Source of the DNA: Diphasiastrum complanatum
Taxonomy: Eukaryota > Streptophyta > Lycopodiopsida > Lycopodiales > Lycopodiaceae
DNA length: 64,000 bases
Assembly (NCBI GenBank): GCA_029204225.1
Contig: CM055113.1
Coordinates: 23,694,443 to 23,758,442 of the forward strand
Direction of reading: 5' to 3'
Shown here: piece after piece, positions 1 through 12,660 of the stretch
Numbering within the stretch: the first letter of the stretch is position 1
Layout of the letters: the number at the start of each line of letters is the position of its first letter
Notes under the pieces: model-generated
The model's input: only the letters and a program-made list of their open reading frames with translations
Database searches by the model: none
Told to the model about the DNA's origin: nothing
Program-made: the position numbers and the translations under genes

Positions 1-1199
1 GCACAGAATAAGTCCTATTCTTTCTTTTCCAAATTGAGAGTCAATTAGCATTTTTTACATTCCACCCTTGAGAGGGTGTCTAACAATCATATTGAATGTC
101 CAGGTTTGATTGATCTGAATTTTTTTGTTATTGGGGTATGGACTTAGGACAAGCTTGTAAGGGGGAGGCGTAACTTCAAAAATTCCCGAACCTCCTTTAA
201 AGGTTCAGCCAACATTCTCTTAGCTCTTACCCAAAATGAAAATAACATTTGAGCATCGTCCTATTCGATAAAGCAATCTAATGAATTGATCAAAATTCAT
301 ACTGAAAAATAGAAGTCTCTATGGGTGGTTTATCATGATATGAAAAATTTTACTTTATATTATATGTAGCTAACATTGGATATCTTGTTAAGGTCGACTA
401 AGAAAGCTGCTGTATGGTCATTTTCCAACTCCTTGCTCTGGGAAGGGATCTCCATATCAGATCCTATAATGGATTTCTGTTTTAGCTCAAAAAGTTTCAG
501 AGAAACCTTTGTGTGTAGATAATGACGAGCATCCCTTAGGGCTATTTTCCAATGTTGATTCAATTCACCACGAGCCTTTCTTGATGATCAACTGAAGTGC
601 TTTAACAACAAATGTTCAGATTTTTAAACTCTTTCAATGACAAATTTCAAAATTGGAGCAGGATCCTCGACACAAACGGTTTTGAAGTTCCAACCAATCA
701 GCAAATAAAAAGTTTAAAATTAAGGTAGCACCCTCATGACAAACCTCCCTAGATAAATCTGGAGCAGCCATAAATAGCATCCAACTATGGCATGAAAGAC
801 CGGGACCATCTGCACATGGTAGCAATAAAAAATGATGGTCAAAGATAGACTCGTTGATGGCCTGAAACTAAACAGCTACCATAATGTTGAATTTTTCTGT
901 AAAGGTTGTCAAGCAACATTGACAATCATTTACACAAAAGAGTTGAAATAGAGAGCTGAAAAGCTTGAAAATTCTTTTACTCAGATGCATGCAGTCATAT
1001 GAGTATTGATTCCATTGGAGGATCTTGATATTATCCTTTTCAAAGGTGACAATACTGGCTATCGATTTGTTTCCTCATGAGAAAAAAAGAATTCAAGAGT
1101 TTTCTGGGTTTAGATTTGTTTACTTTATACAAAAGAAATCAAAGCCTTTTCTTGTTTCCAAAAACTCAAAAAGAATGTTTTGAGTGAGATAGATGTCAA
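1..1199. other. no gene recognised
   Basis: AT-rich sequence with only short random open frames. A purine-rich stretch near 150-160 (AAGGGGGAGG) resembles a retrotransposon polypurine tract, but nothing around it confirms this. Confidence 0.5.
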
Positions 1200-1794
1200 G
1201 TTCAAGAAGTTCCCAGGCTGGACACACTGGAAGATTGCCAAGTGAATCCTACACTACCTTCAGAAGACGAAAGATTTTGGGCTATGTTACTCTCGTGATG
1301 CCGGATTCCAGATGCACTCCTACAACGATGCAAGTTGGGCATCACTCAAGGACGATTGCAAAAGTATCTAAGGAGGATGCACCATTGTAGCAAATGCAGC
1401 AATTCTCTAGGTCAGCAAGAAGCAGACCATCACAGCTCACTCATCCTGCGAAGCAGAATATGTTGCAGCCGCGAAGATGGCCGACGAAATTACATGGCGA
1501 CGGACTGGGTGAAACCACCAAAGAGCCTCTAATCTTGCAGATGGACAATACTTCTGCCATACACTTGATGAAGGATCCCGTGTTTCATTCAAGAACAAAA
1601 CACATTGCAATCAAATATCATTTTATAAGGGACCTAGTCGCAAGAAACGAATTGAAGACCATCTTCATTGGAATGAAGCAGATGGTAGCGGACATCTTTA
1701 CAAAACCTTTAGACAAAGGGATGTTCGAGAGGGAGAGGACAAGTCTAGAAATCGTAAAGCTACCACGCTTTGAGAGGGAGCTAAAGAAACAAAA
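1200..1794 (+). pseudogene. Ty1/copia RNase H remnant
   Basis: This is the C-terminal RNase H domain of a copia polyprotein, spread over more than one frame. The three acidic positions of the family can be read: YNDASWA (about 1335-1355), SCEAEYVA (about 1447-1470) and QMDNTSAIHL (about 1538-1567). The family-typical end HSRTKHIAIKYHF ... ADIFTKPLDKGMF follows in one frame up to about 1725. An in-frame stop (about 1357) and frame changes near 1390-1470 show it is dead. Everything upstream of RNase H (gag to RT) is missing. It ends directly at a candidate 3' LTR. The family assignment is firm; the exact left edge is not visible. Confidence 0.85.
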
Positions 1795-2682
1795 TGTTTT
1801 GAGCCACAAAGCGTTGCTAGCTTCCGAATTCGAGCCTGTGGAAATAAAACGAACTGCGCACAGGCAGAAACCACCCCAGGTCAAAACCGCCACATAACGG
1901 TTTCAAGTGAAAGACATTCGAAGGCGAAGGCCAGATGTTTCGACGACCGAACAAGACACGAAGGCGAAGGTCAAATGTTCGAGGACCGAAGGAGCTCAAA
2001 GAGAAAGCCAAAGCCCAAACAAGACACACAGCCGAACAACTCTCGAAGACCGAAAGGAGGCGGATCTTCACGAACCAAGTACAAAGGAAATCAAGAAAGT
2101 ACTAGGAGGATCCCCCTCTATGAATGATGTTGAAGACAATCTGGATACCGTTAGAATGTACTTAATTAGTTGTTCTTGTAATCTCAGTTTAGATAAAACT
2201 CTTTCTCTTTCCATCTATGTAATTAGATTGAAGATGAGAGAATCGGTTGAACATCAAAATTGATAGAACGTCAATTGGTTGAGTATCAACCTGAGCTGAG
2301 CATAGTATTGCTAAATTCATGTCCAAGAAGTCCTCTAGTAAGCGAGACAATCTGATATAGTTTGTGAGAGACATAGCTTCTCTTACACCGATGCATTGTG
2401 TGGGTTTGTCACAACAACGCTCTTACACATGGATCATTGATAATATAGTAGTTTGAATACACATGTTGAATGATCTCGAATGTTTTGTTGTCTGACTGTT
2501 GTCTGTTCGTAATTAATTGTTTGTTAATTAATTCGCACACTGGTTTATCTTGTTGAATGCTTAAACTCAGTTAAACGTAGGTCAACAGTGTCTGTCTATA
2601 GTTTGGAGAATTGTAGATCTGATCTAGCAGGCAGTAGCTGGCAGACAGAATCGAATTCCACCCAGGTACCCATTCATCAACA
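1795..2682 (+). repeat. candidate copia LTR following the RNase H remnant
   Basis: The sequence begins TGTTTTGA right after the RNase H coding end and an A/G-rich stretch, and ends ATCAACA just before a primer-site-like motif, so the ends are TGTT...AACA. Its 3' part (2296 onward) is duplicated at 4352-4737. No second complete copy of this LTR is present, so the boundaries are inferred. Confidence 0.55.
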
Positions 2683-2685
2683 GAG

Positions 2686-2697
2686 GATTATCAGAGC
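2686..2697 (+). other. degenerate primer-binding site (tRNA-Met type)
   Basis: TTATCAGAGC sits 5-15 bp after the LTR-like end and resembles the canonical TGGTATCAGAGC. An LTR with RNase H on its left and a primer site on its right suggests it once served two adjoining elements, or that LTR-LTR recombination occurred. Confidence 0.45.
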
Positions 2698-2739
2698 ATC
2701 GACCTCTCCTGAATATCTGTTTTTCCTCTCTTCAATCCC

Positions 2740-4333
2740 TGTCGGAAATCAGTGGGAATGAGCGGAAGTTGGGAGCGAGCTAGATGCATGGATCGGAAAC
2801 GCCACAGTTAGCAGCAAAATAGTTCAAATGATGGATTCAAACAAATGCGCAATGACCAATAACATCAGTAGGACAAATCACACTCTGATTATTATCAACA
2901 ATGAGTACATTTGCATGAAGTTATAACTTCAGCTTGTTGAGTGTGATAACTGATGGAAAAATATGTAGTTCTAGTAAAATTTTGGTGACAAACTGATGGG
3001 AGTCTCTCGAACGATTCGCGAAACTAATTTGTTCGAGAAGAATTCGCGAAAGGATCAATCAGGCTCTATAACAAAACTAGACGAAACGAAGCGAAGTGAA
3101 GTGAGGCGAAACTTGAATGAGCTCTGATATTGATTTTTGCTGGAAAGCGAAGTGATCGTGAAGCGAAACAAAATGAAACACGAAGCGAAAATAGTCGCGA
3201 ACAAAATCAGTTCGTGTGGAATTCATATATGATTGCTGGTCACTACCGGCTATATCATTTCTACAATCCTCCAGAATGTAGACAGACACTGCTGATTTAC
3301 GTTATAGATTAATACAACATTCAACAAGATTGAACCAATGTGCAGAATTGAATGATCAAGTGAGATACACGAACAGTGACAGACAAAAATTCATTCGAGT
3401 ATATGCATAACAACTACAATATCATCTATTGATCATCTTGATTTCAAGCATTGTGTGACAGATCCACACAATGCATTGGCGTGAGAGAAATACAATTCTC
3501 CCACGAATAGCATCTTTTCTTCTATTTGTTTTATGCATCAAACAAAATGTATATTGTTCGCAAACTTTTTCGTGTCGTGTCGAGTTTCTTCCTAGACAGA
3601 TTAAACATCTATAACTAATCATGGATTACAAGAGTGCAGATTAGCCACGTCCTAAAGCACTTCTGCTGATGTCACGATATCATATCAAATATTTGTACCT
3701 TATGGTACTTGGTTGATCTTCTTGGTCTTTTGTGGTGCATGAATGATTTTGTGTCGCAAACAATTTTGTGTCATGTGTCGCGAAATTGTTCGTGAACATT
3801 TTGCTTTGTGTGTCTTTTCTGTCAAATTTAGGGTTGAAAACTAGCAAAGCTTTGGCAATTGAAACGTTTTGTTTCTTCAATAACGCTGATACAGATCAAT
3901 GAATTATCAGACTCGGAATATCAAAAGAAGTTTTCTGATGAAGATTCCAAGTGTGATATACTACAAAATATTACAACTACTTTTGCTATAGTTATTACAA
4001 CCGCCTTATACAATTACAAAGTAGGCGGTCTGTGGACGCGAAGTCGTTGGGTTGGATTTCTGACCAACAATATCGAAAATTACATGGGGTCGTATTTTAT
4101 ACAAAGTATCAAAAAAATTTCACTGGGTCGAAAAATATGCTGAGGGTCGAATTTTCTGGGGTCAAAAAAATTAGACCCGATCTAGGGTTGAACACATCAG
4201 GATAATTTAGTGGAGGGTCAAAAAAATATAAATCGATCCGACCCGACCCGGGGTCAAAAAAATCTCTGTTCTAAACGGCTTTTCAAAATGCTCATTAATA
4301 AATGGATTTGAGACTGAGCATTGAAATCCAACA
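2740..4333 (-). repeat. duplicated extra 3' LTR of the copia element
   Basis: TGTCGG...CCAACA on the + strand. It is the copy-A counterpart of the LTR at 4796-6421, including the nested insertion (2951-3879) and the left flank ATCCC (2735-2739). It has no internal region of its own. Confidence 0.85.
2951..3879. mobile_element. nested solo-LTR-like insertion (copy A)
   Basis: The sequence begins TGATGG and ends CTTCA, and is flanked by ATAAC on both sides (2946-2950, 3880-3884). The 5' LTR of the same copia element has a single ATAAC at the equivalent place (10222-10226), which is an empty site. A 5-bp duplication with TG...CA ends fits a solo LTR of another family. A GCGAA-rich stretch (about 3085-3200) lies inside. 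It also contains CTCTGATAT (about 3122-3130), weakly like a reversed primer site, so a truncated element is an alternative. Confidence 0.75.
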
Positions 4334-4790
4334 CTCCCTCTTAATGTGGATCTGAGCATAGTATTGCTAAATTGATGTCCAAGAAGTCCTCTAGTAAGCG
4401 AGACAATTTGATATAGTTTGTGAGAGACATAGCTTCTCTTACACCGACACGTTGTGTGGGTTTGTCACAACAACGCTCTTACACAGGGATCATTGATAAT
4501 ATAGTAGTTTGAATACACATGTTCAATGATCTCGAATGTTTTGTTGTCTGATTGTTGTCTGTTCATAATTAATTGTTTATTTATTAATCCGCACACTGGT
4601 TTATCTTGTTGAATGCTTAAACTCAGTTAAACGTAGGTCAACAGTGTCTGTCTATAGTTTGGAGGATTGTAAATCTGATCTAGCAGGCAGTAGCTGGCAG
4701 ACAGAATCGAATTCCACCCAAGTACCCATTCATCAACAGAGGATTATCAGAGCATCGACCTCTCCTGGATATTTGTTTTTCCTCTCTTCA

Positions 4791-4795
4791 ATCCC
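4791..4795. repeat. target-site duplication ATCCC (left)
   Basis: ATCCC lies directly outside the 3' LTR and is identical to the five bases after the 5' LTR. A third copy (2735-2739) arose with the 2-kb duplication. Confidence 0.85.
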
Positions 4796-6421
4796 TGTCG
4801 GAAATCAGTGGGAATGAGCGGAAGTTGGGAGCGAGCTAGATGCATGGATCGGAAACGCCACAGTTAGCAGCAAAATAGTTCAAATGATGGATTCAAACAA
4901 ATGCGCAATGACCAATAACATCAGTAGGACAAATCACACTTTGATTATTATTAACAATGAGTACATTTGCATGAAGTTATAACTTCAGCTTGTTGAGTGT
5001 GATAACTGATGGAAAAATATGTAGTTCTAGTAAAATTCTGGTGACAAACTGATGGGAGTCTCTCGAACGATTCGCGAAACTATTTTGTTCGAGAAGAATT
5101 CGCGAAAGGATCAATCAGGCTCTATAACAAAACGAAACAAAACTAGACGAAACGAAACGAAGCGAAGTGAGGCGAAACTTGAATGAGCTCTGATATTGAT
5201 TTTTGCTGAAAGTGAAGTGATCGCGAAGCGAAACAAAATGAAACACGAAGCGAAAATAGTCGCGAACAAAATCAGTTCGTGTGGAATTCAGATATGATTG
5301 TTGGTCGCTACCGGCTATATCATTTCTACAATCCTCCAGAATGTAGACAGACACTGCTGATCTACGTTATAGATTAATACAACATTCAACAAGATTGAAC
5401 CAGTGTGCAGAATTGAATGATCAAGTGAGATACACGAACAGTAACAGACAAAAATTCATTCGAGATCATACAATCATTCAGAATAATATATGCATAACAA
5501 CTACAATATTATCTATTGATCATCTTGATTTCAAGCATTGTGTGACAGATCCACACAATGCATTGGCGTGAGAGAAATACAATTCTCCCACGAATAGCAT
5601 CTTTTCTTCTATCTGTTTTATGCATCAAACAAAATGTATATTGTCCGCAAACTTTTTCGTGTCGTGTCGAGTTTCTTCCTAGACAGATTAAACATCTATA
5701 ACTAATCATGGATTACAAGAGTGCAGATTAGCCACGTCCTAAAGCACTTCTGCTGATGTCACGATATCATATCAAATATTTGTACCTTATGGTACTTGGT
5801 TGATCTTCTTGGTCTTTTGTGGTGCATGAATGATTTTGTGTCGCAAACAATTTTGTGTCATGTGTCGCGAAATTGTTCGTGAACATTTTGCTTTGTGTGT
5901 CTTTTCTGTCAAATTTAGGGTTGAAAACTAGCAAAGCTTTGGCAATTGAAACGTTTTGTTTCTTCAATAACGCTGATACAGATCAATGAATTATCAGACT
6001 CGGAATATCAAAAGAAGTTTTCTGATGAAGATTCCAAGTGTGATATACTACAAAATATCTACAACTACTTTTGCTATAGTTATTACAACAGCCTTATACA
6101 ATTACAAAGTAGGCGGTCTGTGGACGCGAAGTCGTTGGGTTGGATTTCTGACCAACAATATCAAAAATTACATAAGGTCGGATTTTATACAAAGTATCAA
6201 AAAAAATTCACTGGGTCAAAAAATATGCTGAGGGTCGAATTTTCTGGGGTCAAAAAAATTAGACCCGATCTAGGGTTGAACACATCCGGATAATTTAGTG
6301 GAGGGTCAAAAAAATATGAACCGATCCGACCCGACCCAGGGTCAAAAAAATCTTTGTTCTGAACGGCTTTTCAGAATGCTCATTAATGAATGGATTTGAG
6401 ACTGAGCATTGAAATCCAACA
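4796..6421 (-). repeat. 3' LTR of the copia element
   Basis: The + strand reads TGTCGG...CCAACA. Without the nested 960-bp insertion and its extra ATAAC it would be about 661 bp, close to the 673-bp 5' LTR. The U3 side (about 6170-6350) is packed with GGGTCAAAAAA / GGGTCGAATTTT type motifs. Confidence 0.9.
5007..5966. mobile_element. nested solo-LTR-like insertion (copy B)
   Basis: This is the same insertion as 2951-3879, flanked by ATAAC at 5002-5006 and 5967-5971. Both duplicate copies carry it, so it entered the LTR before the 2-kb duplication. Confidence 0.75.
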
Positions 6422-6430
6422 CTCCCTCTT
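6422..6430 (-). other. polypurine tract
   Basis: Minus strand AAGAGGGAG lies directly before the TGTTGG start of the 3' LTR. This is the second-strand priming site expected in an LTR element. Confidence 0.8.
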
Positions 6431-6444
6431 AATGTGGACCTTGG

Positions 6445-7735
<1,291 letters not shown>

Positions 7736-8886
7736 GAAATTTGTGCAGTCTTTCCCTTGGGGTCAAAAAACTTGTCCTCCAGAAAAATGACATCTCTGCT
7801 TGTGAATGCCTTTTCTGTTTCCAGATTGTAGAGCTTGTATGCCTTGTGATCTGGAGAATAGCCAATACAAATCAATTTTCTGCTTGTGATGTCCAGCTTC
7901 TTCCTGAGATCTTCAGGAATCTGAGCATAGGCAACGCATCCAAATACTCTAATATTCTTGAGTGATGGTTTCAATTTATCCACACCTCATAAGGTGTCTT
8001 TCCATTCAGGACTTTGGTGATGGATCGATTTTGTAAGTAGGCTGCTGTATTAACAGCTTTTGTCCAAAATTTCTTTGGAAGAGAGGCATGGGCCAGCATG
8101 CTCTTGGCACTTAAGTGTCTGATTCTTCCTCTCAGCTACACCATTGGACTGTGGTGAGTAGCTTGTTGTATATTGTTGGTGTATTCTGTTTGCCTTGTAG
8201 AATCCTTTAAATTCTGTGGAGATAAATTCTCCCCCTCCATCTGAGCGAAGTGCTTTGATCTTCCTCTGGATCTGATTTTCTTCAGACACAATGAACTGCT
8301 TGAAGAATTTAAATGCCTCTTATTTGTTCTTCAAAAAGTAAGCATCAGTCCATCGTGAGAAGTCATCAATGAAGGTAAGAAATACATAGTGTTCCCCCTG
8401 TAATAGCAATCTGCATCGGGCCACAAATGTCACCATGTACAAGGTCCAGCAAATTTCTAGAAGTGTCAACTAAGTCAGAAATGAATGGACTTCTAGCATG
8501 CTTGTTGATAATACAACTTTCACATGGAGAACTCGATTTGTTGATTTGAGGCAGATCTTGTACCAAACTTTGTTTTGACATTTGTTGAGTATTATTAAAG
8601 TTGAGATGGCCTAATCTGAGATGCCATAGCATATCAGTTGATTCAGACGTACTGGTGTAAAGAGCTTGACTGTTAGAAGAGTAGCAGTGGATGAGCTTGT
8701 ATAAATTGCCACATCTTCTCCCGGAACCTAGAGCTTGTCAAAGATTGTGCAGCCATTTGTGTCAAATTCGACTCTCCGACCTGAATCAGTGATTCTACTA
8801 ACTGAGAGCAGATTCTTGGTCAAATTTGGAACGTGGAGAATGTTGGGACAACACCTTGACTTCACCCTTCTAAAATTCGACCCTGA

Positions 8887-9144
8887 CTATTCGATTGTGT
8901 GCAATAAATTGTCTCCAAGTTGTACAACTCGAGTGTGGGTGTATAATTCATAGTCCTTAAACCAGTCTTTGTGGTGAGTCATGTGTTCAGTTGCTCCAGA
9001 GTCAAGATACCAAAAGTCGATATCTTGTTGTTCTCCAACCTTGGTCATAAAAGCTGCTTCATCTTCCTCTTGTTGTTGGGTCGAAAAACTGGTTGAAGTA
9101 CTTTGTGCGTGTTGTTTGTTGTTGGTATTGCTTCTTCTTTTCAT
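8887..9144 (-). pseudogene. copia aspartic protease region
   Basis: The pepsin-like active site is intact as WYLDSGATEHMTHHKDW (about 9012-8962), followed by VVQLGDN. In the family this protease cuts the Gag-Pol polyprotein. It is separated from gag by frame breaks, and the region towards integrase (8640-8886) is frame-shifted. AAAATTCGACCC at about 8871-8882 matches the repeated U3 motif of the LTR. Confidence 0.85.
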
Positions 9145-9149
9145 TATGA

Positions 9150-9874
9150 TATTTCAAAGTTCTGCAGTCCTTGATTCAATGCTCAGTTTTCTTGCAGTAC
9201 CTGCAGAATAGTTTTTGCTTTGGTTGGAAGGATGAAGAGTTCGAACTTGACCCTGAGTCAAAATTCGACCCAGAGCTAAAATTCGACCCAGAGCCAATCC
9301 TGAGGCTGAGGAGGAAGCTGAGCTTCTGATTTCTTCTTGTAGAAGTAATGATTACTCTTGATAGAGTTGGATGCTCCTGGATCGAAATTGTCATGACTCA
9401 ATTTTCATCGGCTTCAAACAAACTCGATAATAGAGTCATAACAACATCGGAGTCTTGTATTTCTGAGCCAATTGCAGTCATTTGCTCCATGAGATTTTGG
9501 AAAGTGTTGAGATGACTCAAAACACTTACTGCTTCAGACATTCTCAAGGAGAAATATTTCTTCCTCAAATGGAGTTTGGAGGTGAGGTCCCTGACATCAT
9601 AGAGGGTTGCTAGGATGTCCCATGCATCCTTAACAGTCTGAGCAGCTCTTATGTGACTGATTTGGTTGTCTTTTATGTTGAGAGTGATCATGGCAAAAGC
9701 TTCGCCATCTTTCAGTCTCCACTTGGTGATAGTAGCTGCTTCACCTTCTGGCTTGAGTTCTGTGCTGTCAACAATGTCCCACAATTCCATGGCTAATAGC
9801 ATGACCTTCATTTTGAGCTTCCAGAGATGATAGTTTCCTCCATCGACCCTTTCGATTAGAGAAGACGGATCCAT
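9150..9874 (-). pseudogene. copia gag
   Basis: The frame opens with MDPSSLIERVDGGNYHLWKL at 9874, 130 bp inside the primer site, and shows the copia capsid pattern (GGNYHLWKLKMK; AWDILATLY; LHLRKKYFSLRM). A stop at about 9400 and a frame change separate it from the nucleocapsid part, which has a Ser-rich insert encoded by repeats of AAATTCGACCCAGAGC (about 9240-9296). The zinc knuckle CRYCKKTEH...IKDC carries a stop inside it and Glu in place of the usual Gly. Confidence 0.88.
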
Positions 9875-10004
9875 TCTGGCTAAGCGAGATCGTTGGTAGT
9901 AACAACGATTTCAGAATACTGTTGGTTGCGCGCTTGCTAGTTCGTTGTCTTGATAGAAACAAGACTACTAATCCGCAATGAGAAGCAGATTACTTGGATG
10001 CTCA

Positions 10005-10015
10005 CTCTGATACCA
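10005..10015 (-). other. primer-binding site (tRNA-Met)
   Basis: Minus strand TGGTATCAGAG lies immediately next to the LTR end at 10016. It is complementary to the 3' end of initiator tRNA-Met, the usual primer of plant copia elements. Confidence 0.88.
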
Positions 10016-10688
10016 TGTCAAAAATCAGTGGGAATGAGCAGAAGTTGGGAGCGATATAGATGCGTGGATCGGAAGCACCACAATTAGCAGCAAAATAGTT
10101 CAAATGATGGATTCAAACCAATGTGCAATGACCAATAACATCAGAAGGACAAATCGCACTCTGATTATTATCAACAATGAATACAATGGCATGAAGTTAT
10201 AACTTCAGCTTGTTGAGAGTGATAACGCTGATACAGATTAATGAATAATCAAACTCGGAATATATTAAGACGTTTTCTGATGAAGATTCTAAGTGTGATA
10301 TGCTACAAAATATTAACAACTACTTTTGCTATAGTTATTACAATCCCCTTATACAGCTACAAAGTAGGCGGTCTGTGGACGTGAAATCTTTGGGTCAGAT
10401 TTTTGACCGACAGTATCGAAAATTACATAGGGTCGGATTTTATACAAAGTATCAAAAAAATTTCACTGGGTCAAAAAACATGCTGAGGGTCAAATTTTCT
10501 GAGGTCGGAAAAATTAGACTTGATCCGACCCGATCCAGGGTCGAACACGCCCATATAATTTAGTGAAGGGTCGGAAAAATCCGAACCTCTCCGGCCTGCC
10601 GACCTAGGTCAGAAAAATCTCTGTTTTGAACGGCTTTTCAGGATGCTCACTAATTAATGTATTTGAGGCTGAGCATTGAAGTTCAACA
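10016..10688 (-). repeat. 5' LTR of the copia element
   Basis: 673 bp; TGTCAAAAATC...GTTCAACA on the + strand. It lacks the nested insertion found in the 3' LTR copies and so preserves the empty target ATAAC (10222-10226). GGGTC-type motifs recur at about 10390-10610. Confidence 0.9.
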
Positions 10689-10693
10689 ATCCC
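10689..10693. repeat. target-site duplication ATCCC (right)
   Basis: These are the five bases immediately outside the 5' LTR end, matching 4791-4795. Confidence 0.85.
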
Positions 10694-10808
10694 CTCACCA
10701 AAATGTAGTCTAAGATTCTAACTTGCCCTCTCAATCACTAGCTTTTAGCACCAATACTTGCTTTAAATGGATTTGCATTAGATCAATGGCTTATGCTCTT
10801 GTACTTGG

Positions 10809-10819
10809 CTCTGATACCA
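10809..10819 (-). other. second tRNA-Met primer-binding site next to an LTR-like start
   Basis: Minus strand TGGTATCAGAG, abutted on its right by TGTGAAAGTAC (10820). This marks the 5' end of the internal region of another minus-strand copia element. That internal region is cut off at 10693 by the insertion described above. Confidence 0.7.
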
Positions 10820-11479
10820 TGTGAAAGTACTATACTTTAGGACCATAAATGGATCTACAAAAGATTCACAAGAGTGATTGGATGCTTGCTTTACAACCTA
10901 TCAAAAACAAAAAACTAGACACAAAAAAATTGTTCTAGATTGGCAATTTGACAATCAACAAGCAAGAACAATCAATAGCATTGATCAATCACTTAATCTG
11001 ACTTGGAACCTGTGTACTACAGGCTGTAGTATGGTCTGCAAGCTGAGAAACAAGTACAAATTGATTTCCAGCATGTAATAAGGAAGTTAACTTGGCTCTC
11101 TTGCCCTAATTTGCAACCCTAGCCTAATTCCTAGAGTCATGCCTAGTAGGTGACTAGTTGGCCAATTTTTCACCTTAAACTTAGGTGACAGAGGAGGACA
11201 ATTTATGAGTAAGGCTTTCAAAAGTACTTGCACAATGCTTGCATCCTAGAGCACTAATGTAGGTTAGATCAGAACCACTACATACGTTAAGGAACTAATC
11301 ATTGAATGATAGGGGACTAATTTCATTTTATGTATCTCATCAGACACTGAAAATAATGTTTTGTGGATAGCCTCAATGCAAGATTGATTGGTGAATCTAC
11401 AACCTTGCGATCAGACATAGAATGTTCTACAAGTACTTCTTTTGACTTAAATCTATTGTCTTCCTGCATCGATCTTTGA
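10820..11479 (-). repeat. probable copia LTR and degenerate 3' end
   Basis: Non-coding sequence starting TGTGAAAGTAC next to the primer site at 10809-10819. By position it should be an LTR. Its far end is not recognisable and merges with the decayed copia internal region that begins near 11480. Confidence 0.45.
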
Positions 11480-12660
11480 GGATATGAATCCCAAAAAGGT
11501 AATGAACTAGTCCCAAATTAGACATGTTGAATTCTTAAGATAGTTGACATGTAGTCCTGCTTCGAAAATCTAAGTTACTACTTAGAAGTAGAGAATAATC
11601 TACATATAGAGCAATTAGAATAAAGTGGGAACTAGAGATCACAATGATAACATTGTTATCTACGGAATTAGACACAAATCCAAATTATTCAAAAATTGGT
11701 TAATTCTTGAATACCAAGCTCTTGGAGCCTTGTCTAAGCCATAAAGGGCTTTGTGCATTCAACATGCTCGATACTTAAATTTTGGGTTGATTAATTCTTC
11801 AAGTCGTCTCATGTATATCTCTTCTTGAATGAAGCCATTCAAGAAAGTTTCTTGACATCCATTTGCTAGGGGTTTTGAAGGCTTCTACATTAGCTATGGC
11901 AATGAAGTGTTCTATTTGAGATAACGTATAGTTGACTCCAAGGACTGGAAAGTATTCTCTAGCCACAAGTCTAGCCATCCAATTAAATATAAATACATCA
12001 TAATTGTATTTTCCTATGAAAATCCATTTGTAGTTAATAATCCTTCTCCTCTTTAGAGGATCAATTAGAGTTGGAATTCTGATTTTTCATGAAAAAGTCA
12101 AATTTTTTGTTCATGACGTTTTGCCATTGGACTACATTTTTGTCTTAACATTTCTTCTTCTACAATCTGTGGCTCATCTTTTAATGTTAAGAATGCATGT
12201 GGAGTTTATCTAACAAGCTATTGAGATCTTGTAGATCCTCAAAGTGTCTAGATCTATTCTGATTCGGATTTTGAATATGATTCTTGGTGAGATGCATGAT
12301 GCATTGGGCCACATATATTACAATGAATCAATTTCAGAAGTAAAGATGCTCAATCAGCTTTATTCTTGGGGAATTGACATCTAGACTGTTTTCTTAGTAT
12401 ACAAAACTCATAGTGTGAGTATGAATAGAATTAGATATATCAAGGCCATTTTCAAGTTGATGTTCATACATGTACTTAAAGCTCGTCATATTGAGATGGT
12501 TGAACTCTAATACCATAATTTCTTGTTGGGTCTATTGTGGAATCAGTAGACATCGTGATAGATTTATGAGAGAAATCATGACAAAACTTGTAGAGATATC
12601 TCCCCCCAAGTCCTCTTGCAAGGATCTTACCTTTCATGTATGAAATCATACATTATCCGA
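11480..12660 (-). pseudogene. heavily decayed copia pol (integrase and RT remnants)
   Basis: Minus-strand reading, with many frame changes, gives the pre-integrase stretch GKILARGLGGRYLYK (about 12635-12590), YMYEHQLENGLDIS (about 12475-12430) and the integrase start LIHCNICGPM (about 12355-12320). After a deletion follow RT pieces: LINYKWIFIGKYN (about 12035), ARLVAREYFPVLGVNYTLS (about 11985-11925), MDVKKTFLNGFIQEEIYM (about 11860-11805) and KALYGLDKAPRAWYSRI (about 11755-11705). The polymerase YVDD box is not readable. This is an old dead element whose integrase core is largely missing. Confidence 0.85.

Larger units (their letters stand above)
2296..4350. repeat. 2.06-kb tandem duplication, copy A
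   Basis: This block repeats at 4352-6438 with a start-to-start offset of 2056 bp. It contains the 3' half of the upstream LTR, a short leader, a complete 3' LTR of the minus-strand copia element (2740-4333) and 17 bp of that element's internal end. One extra base (4351) separates the copies. A by-eye comparison of the first ~210 bp of the LTR shows about two differences between copies, so the duplication is much younger than the element. Confidence 0.9.
4352..6438. repeat. 2.06-kb tandem duplication, copy B
   Basis: This is the second copy of the block at 2296-4350. It is continuous at its right end with the internal region of the copia element, so its LTR (4796-6421) is the element's structural 3' LTR. 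It is about 32 bp longer than copy A, mainly from small insertions near 5135-5160 and 5464-5485. Confidence 0.9.

Noticed and set aside
5115-5354. Minus-strand frame MSVYILEDCRNDIAGSDQQ, present in both duplicate copies
   Set aside because: Lies inside the nested LTR-like insertion; conservation is explained by the recent 2-kb duplication, and the end of the frame differs between copies.
12504-12515. CTCTAATACCAT, resembling a reversed tRNA-Met primer site
   Set aside because: It falls inside readable copia pre-integrase coding sequence and has no LTR-like neighbour.
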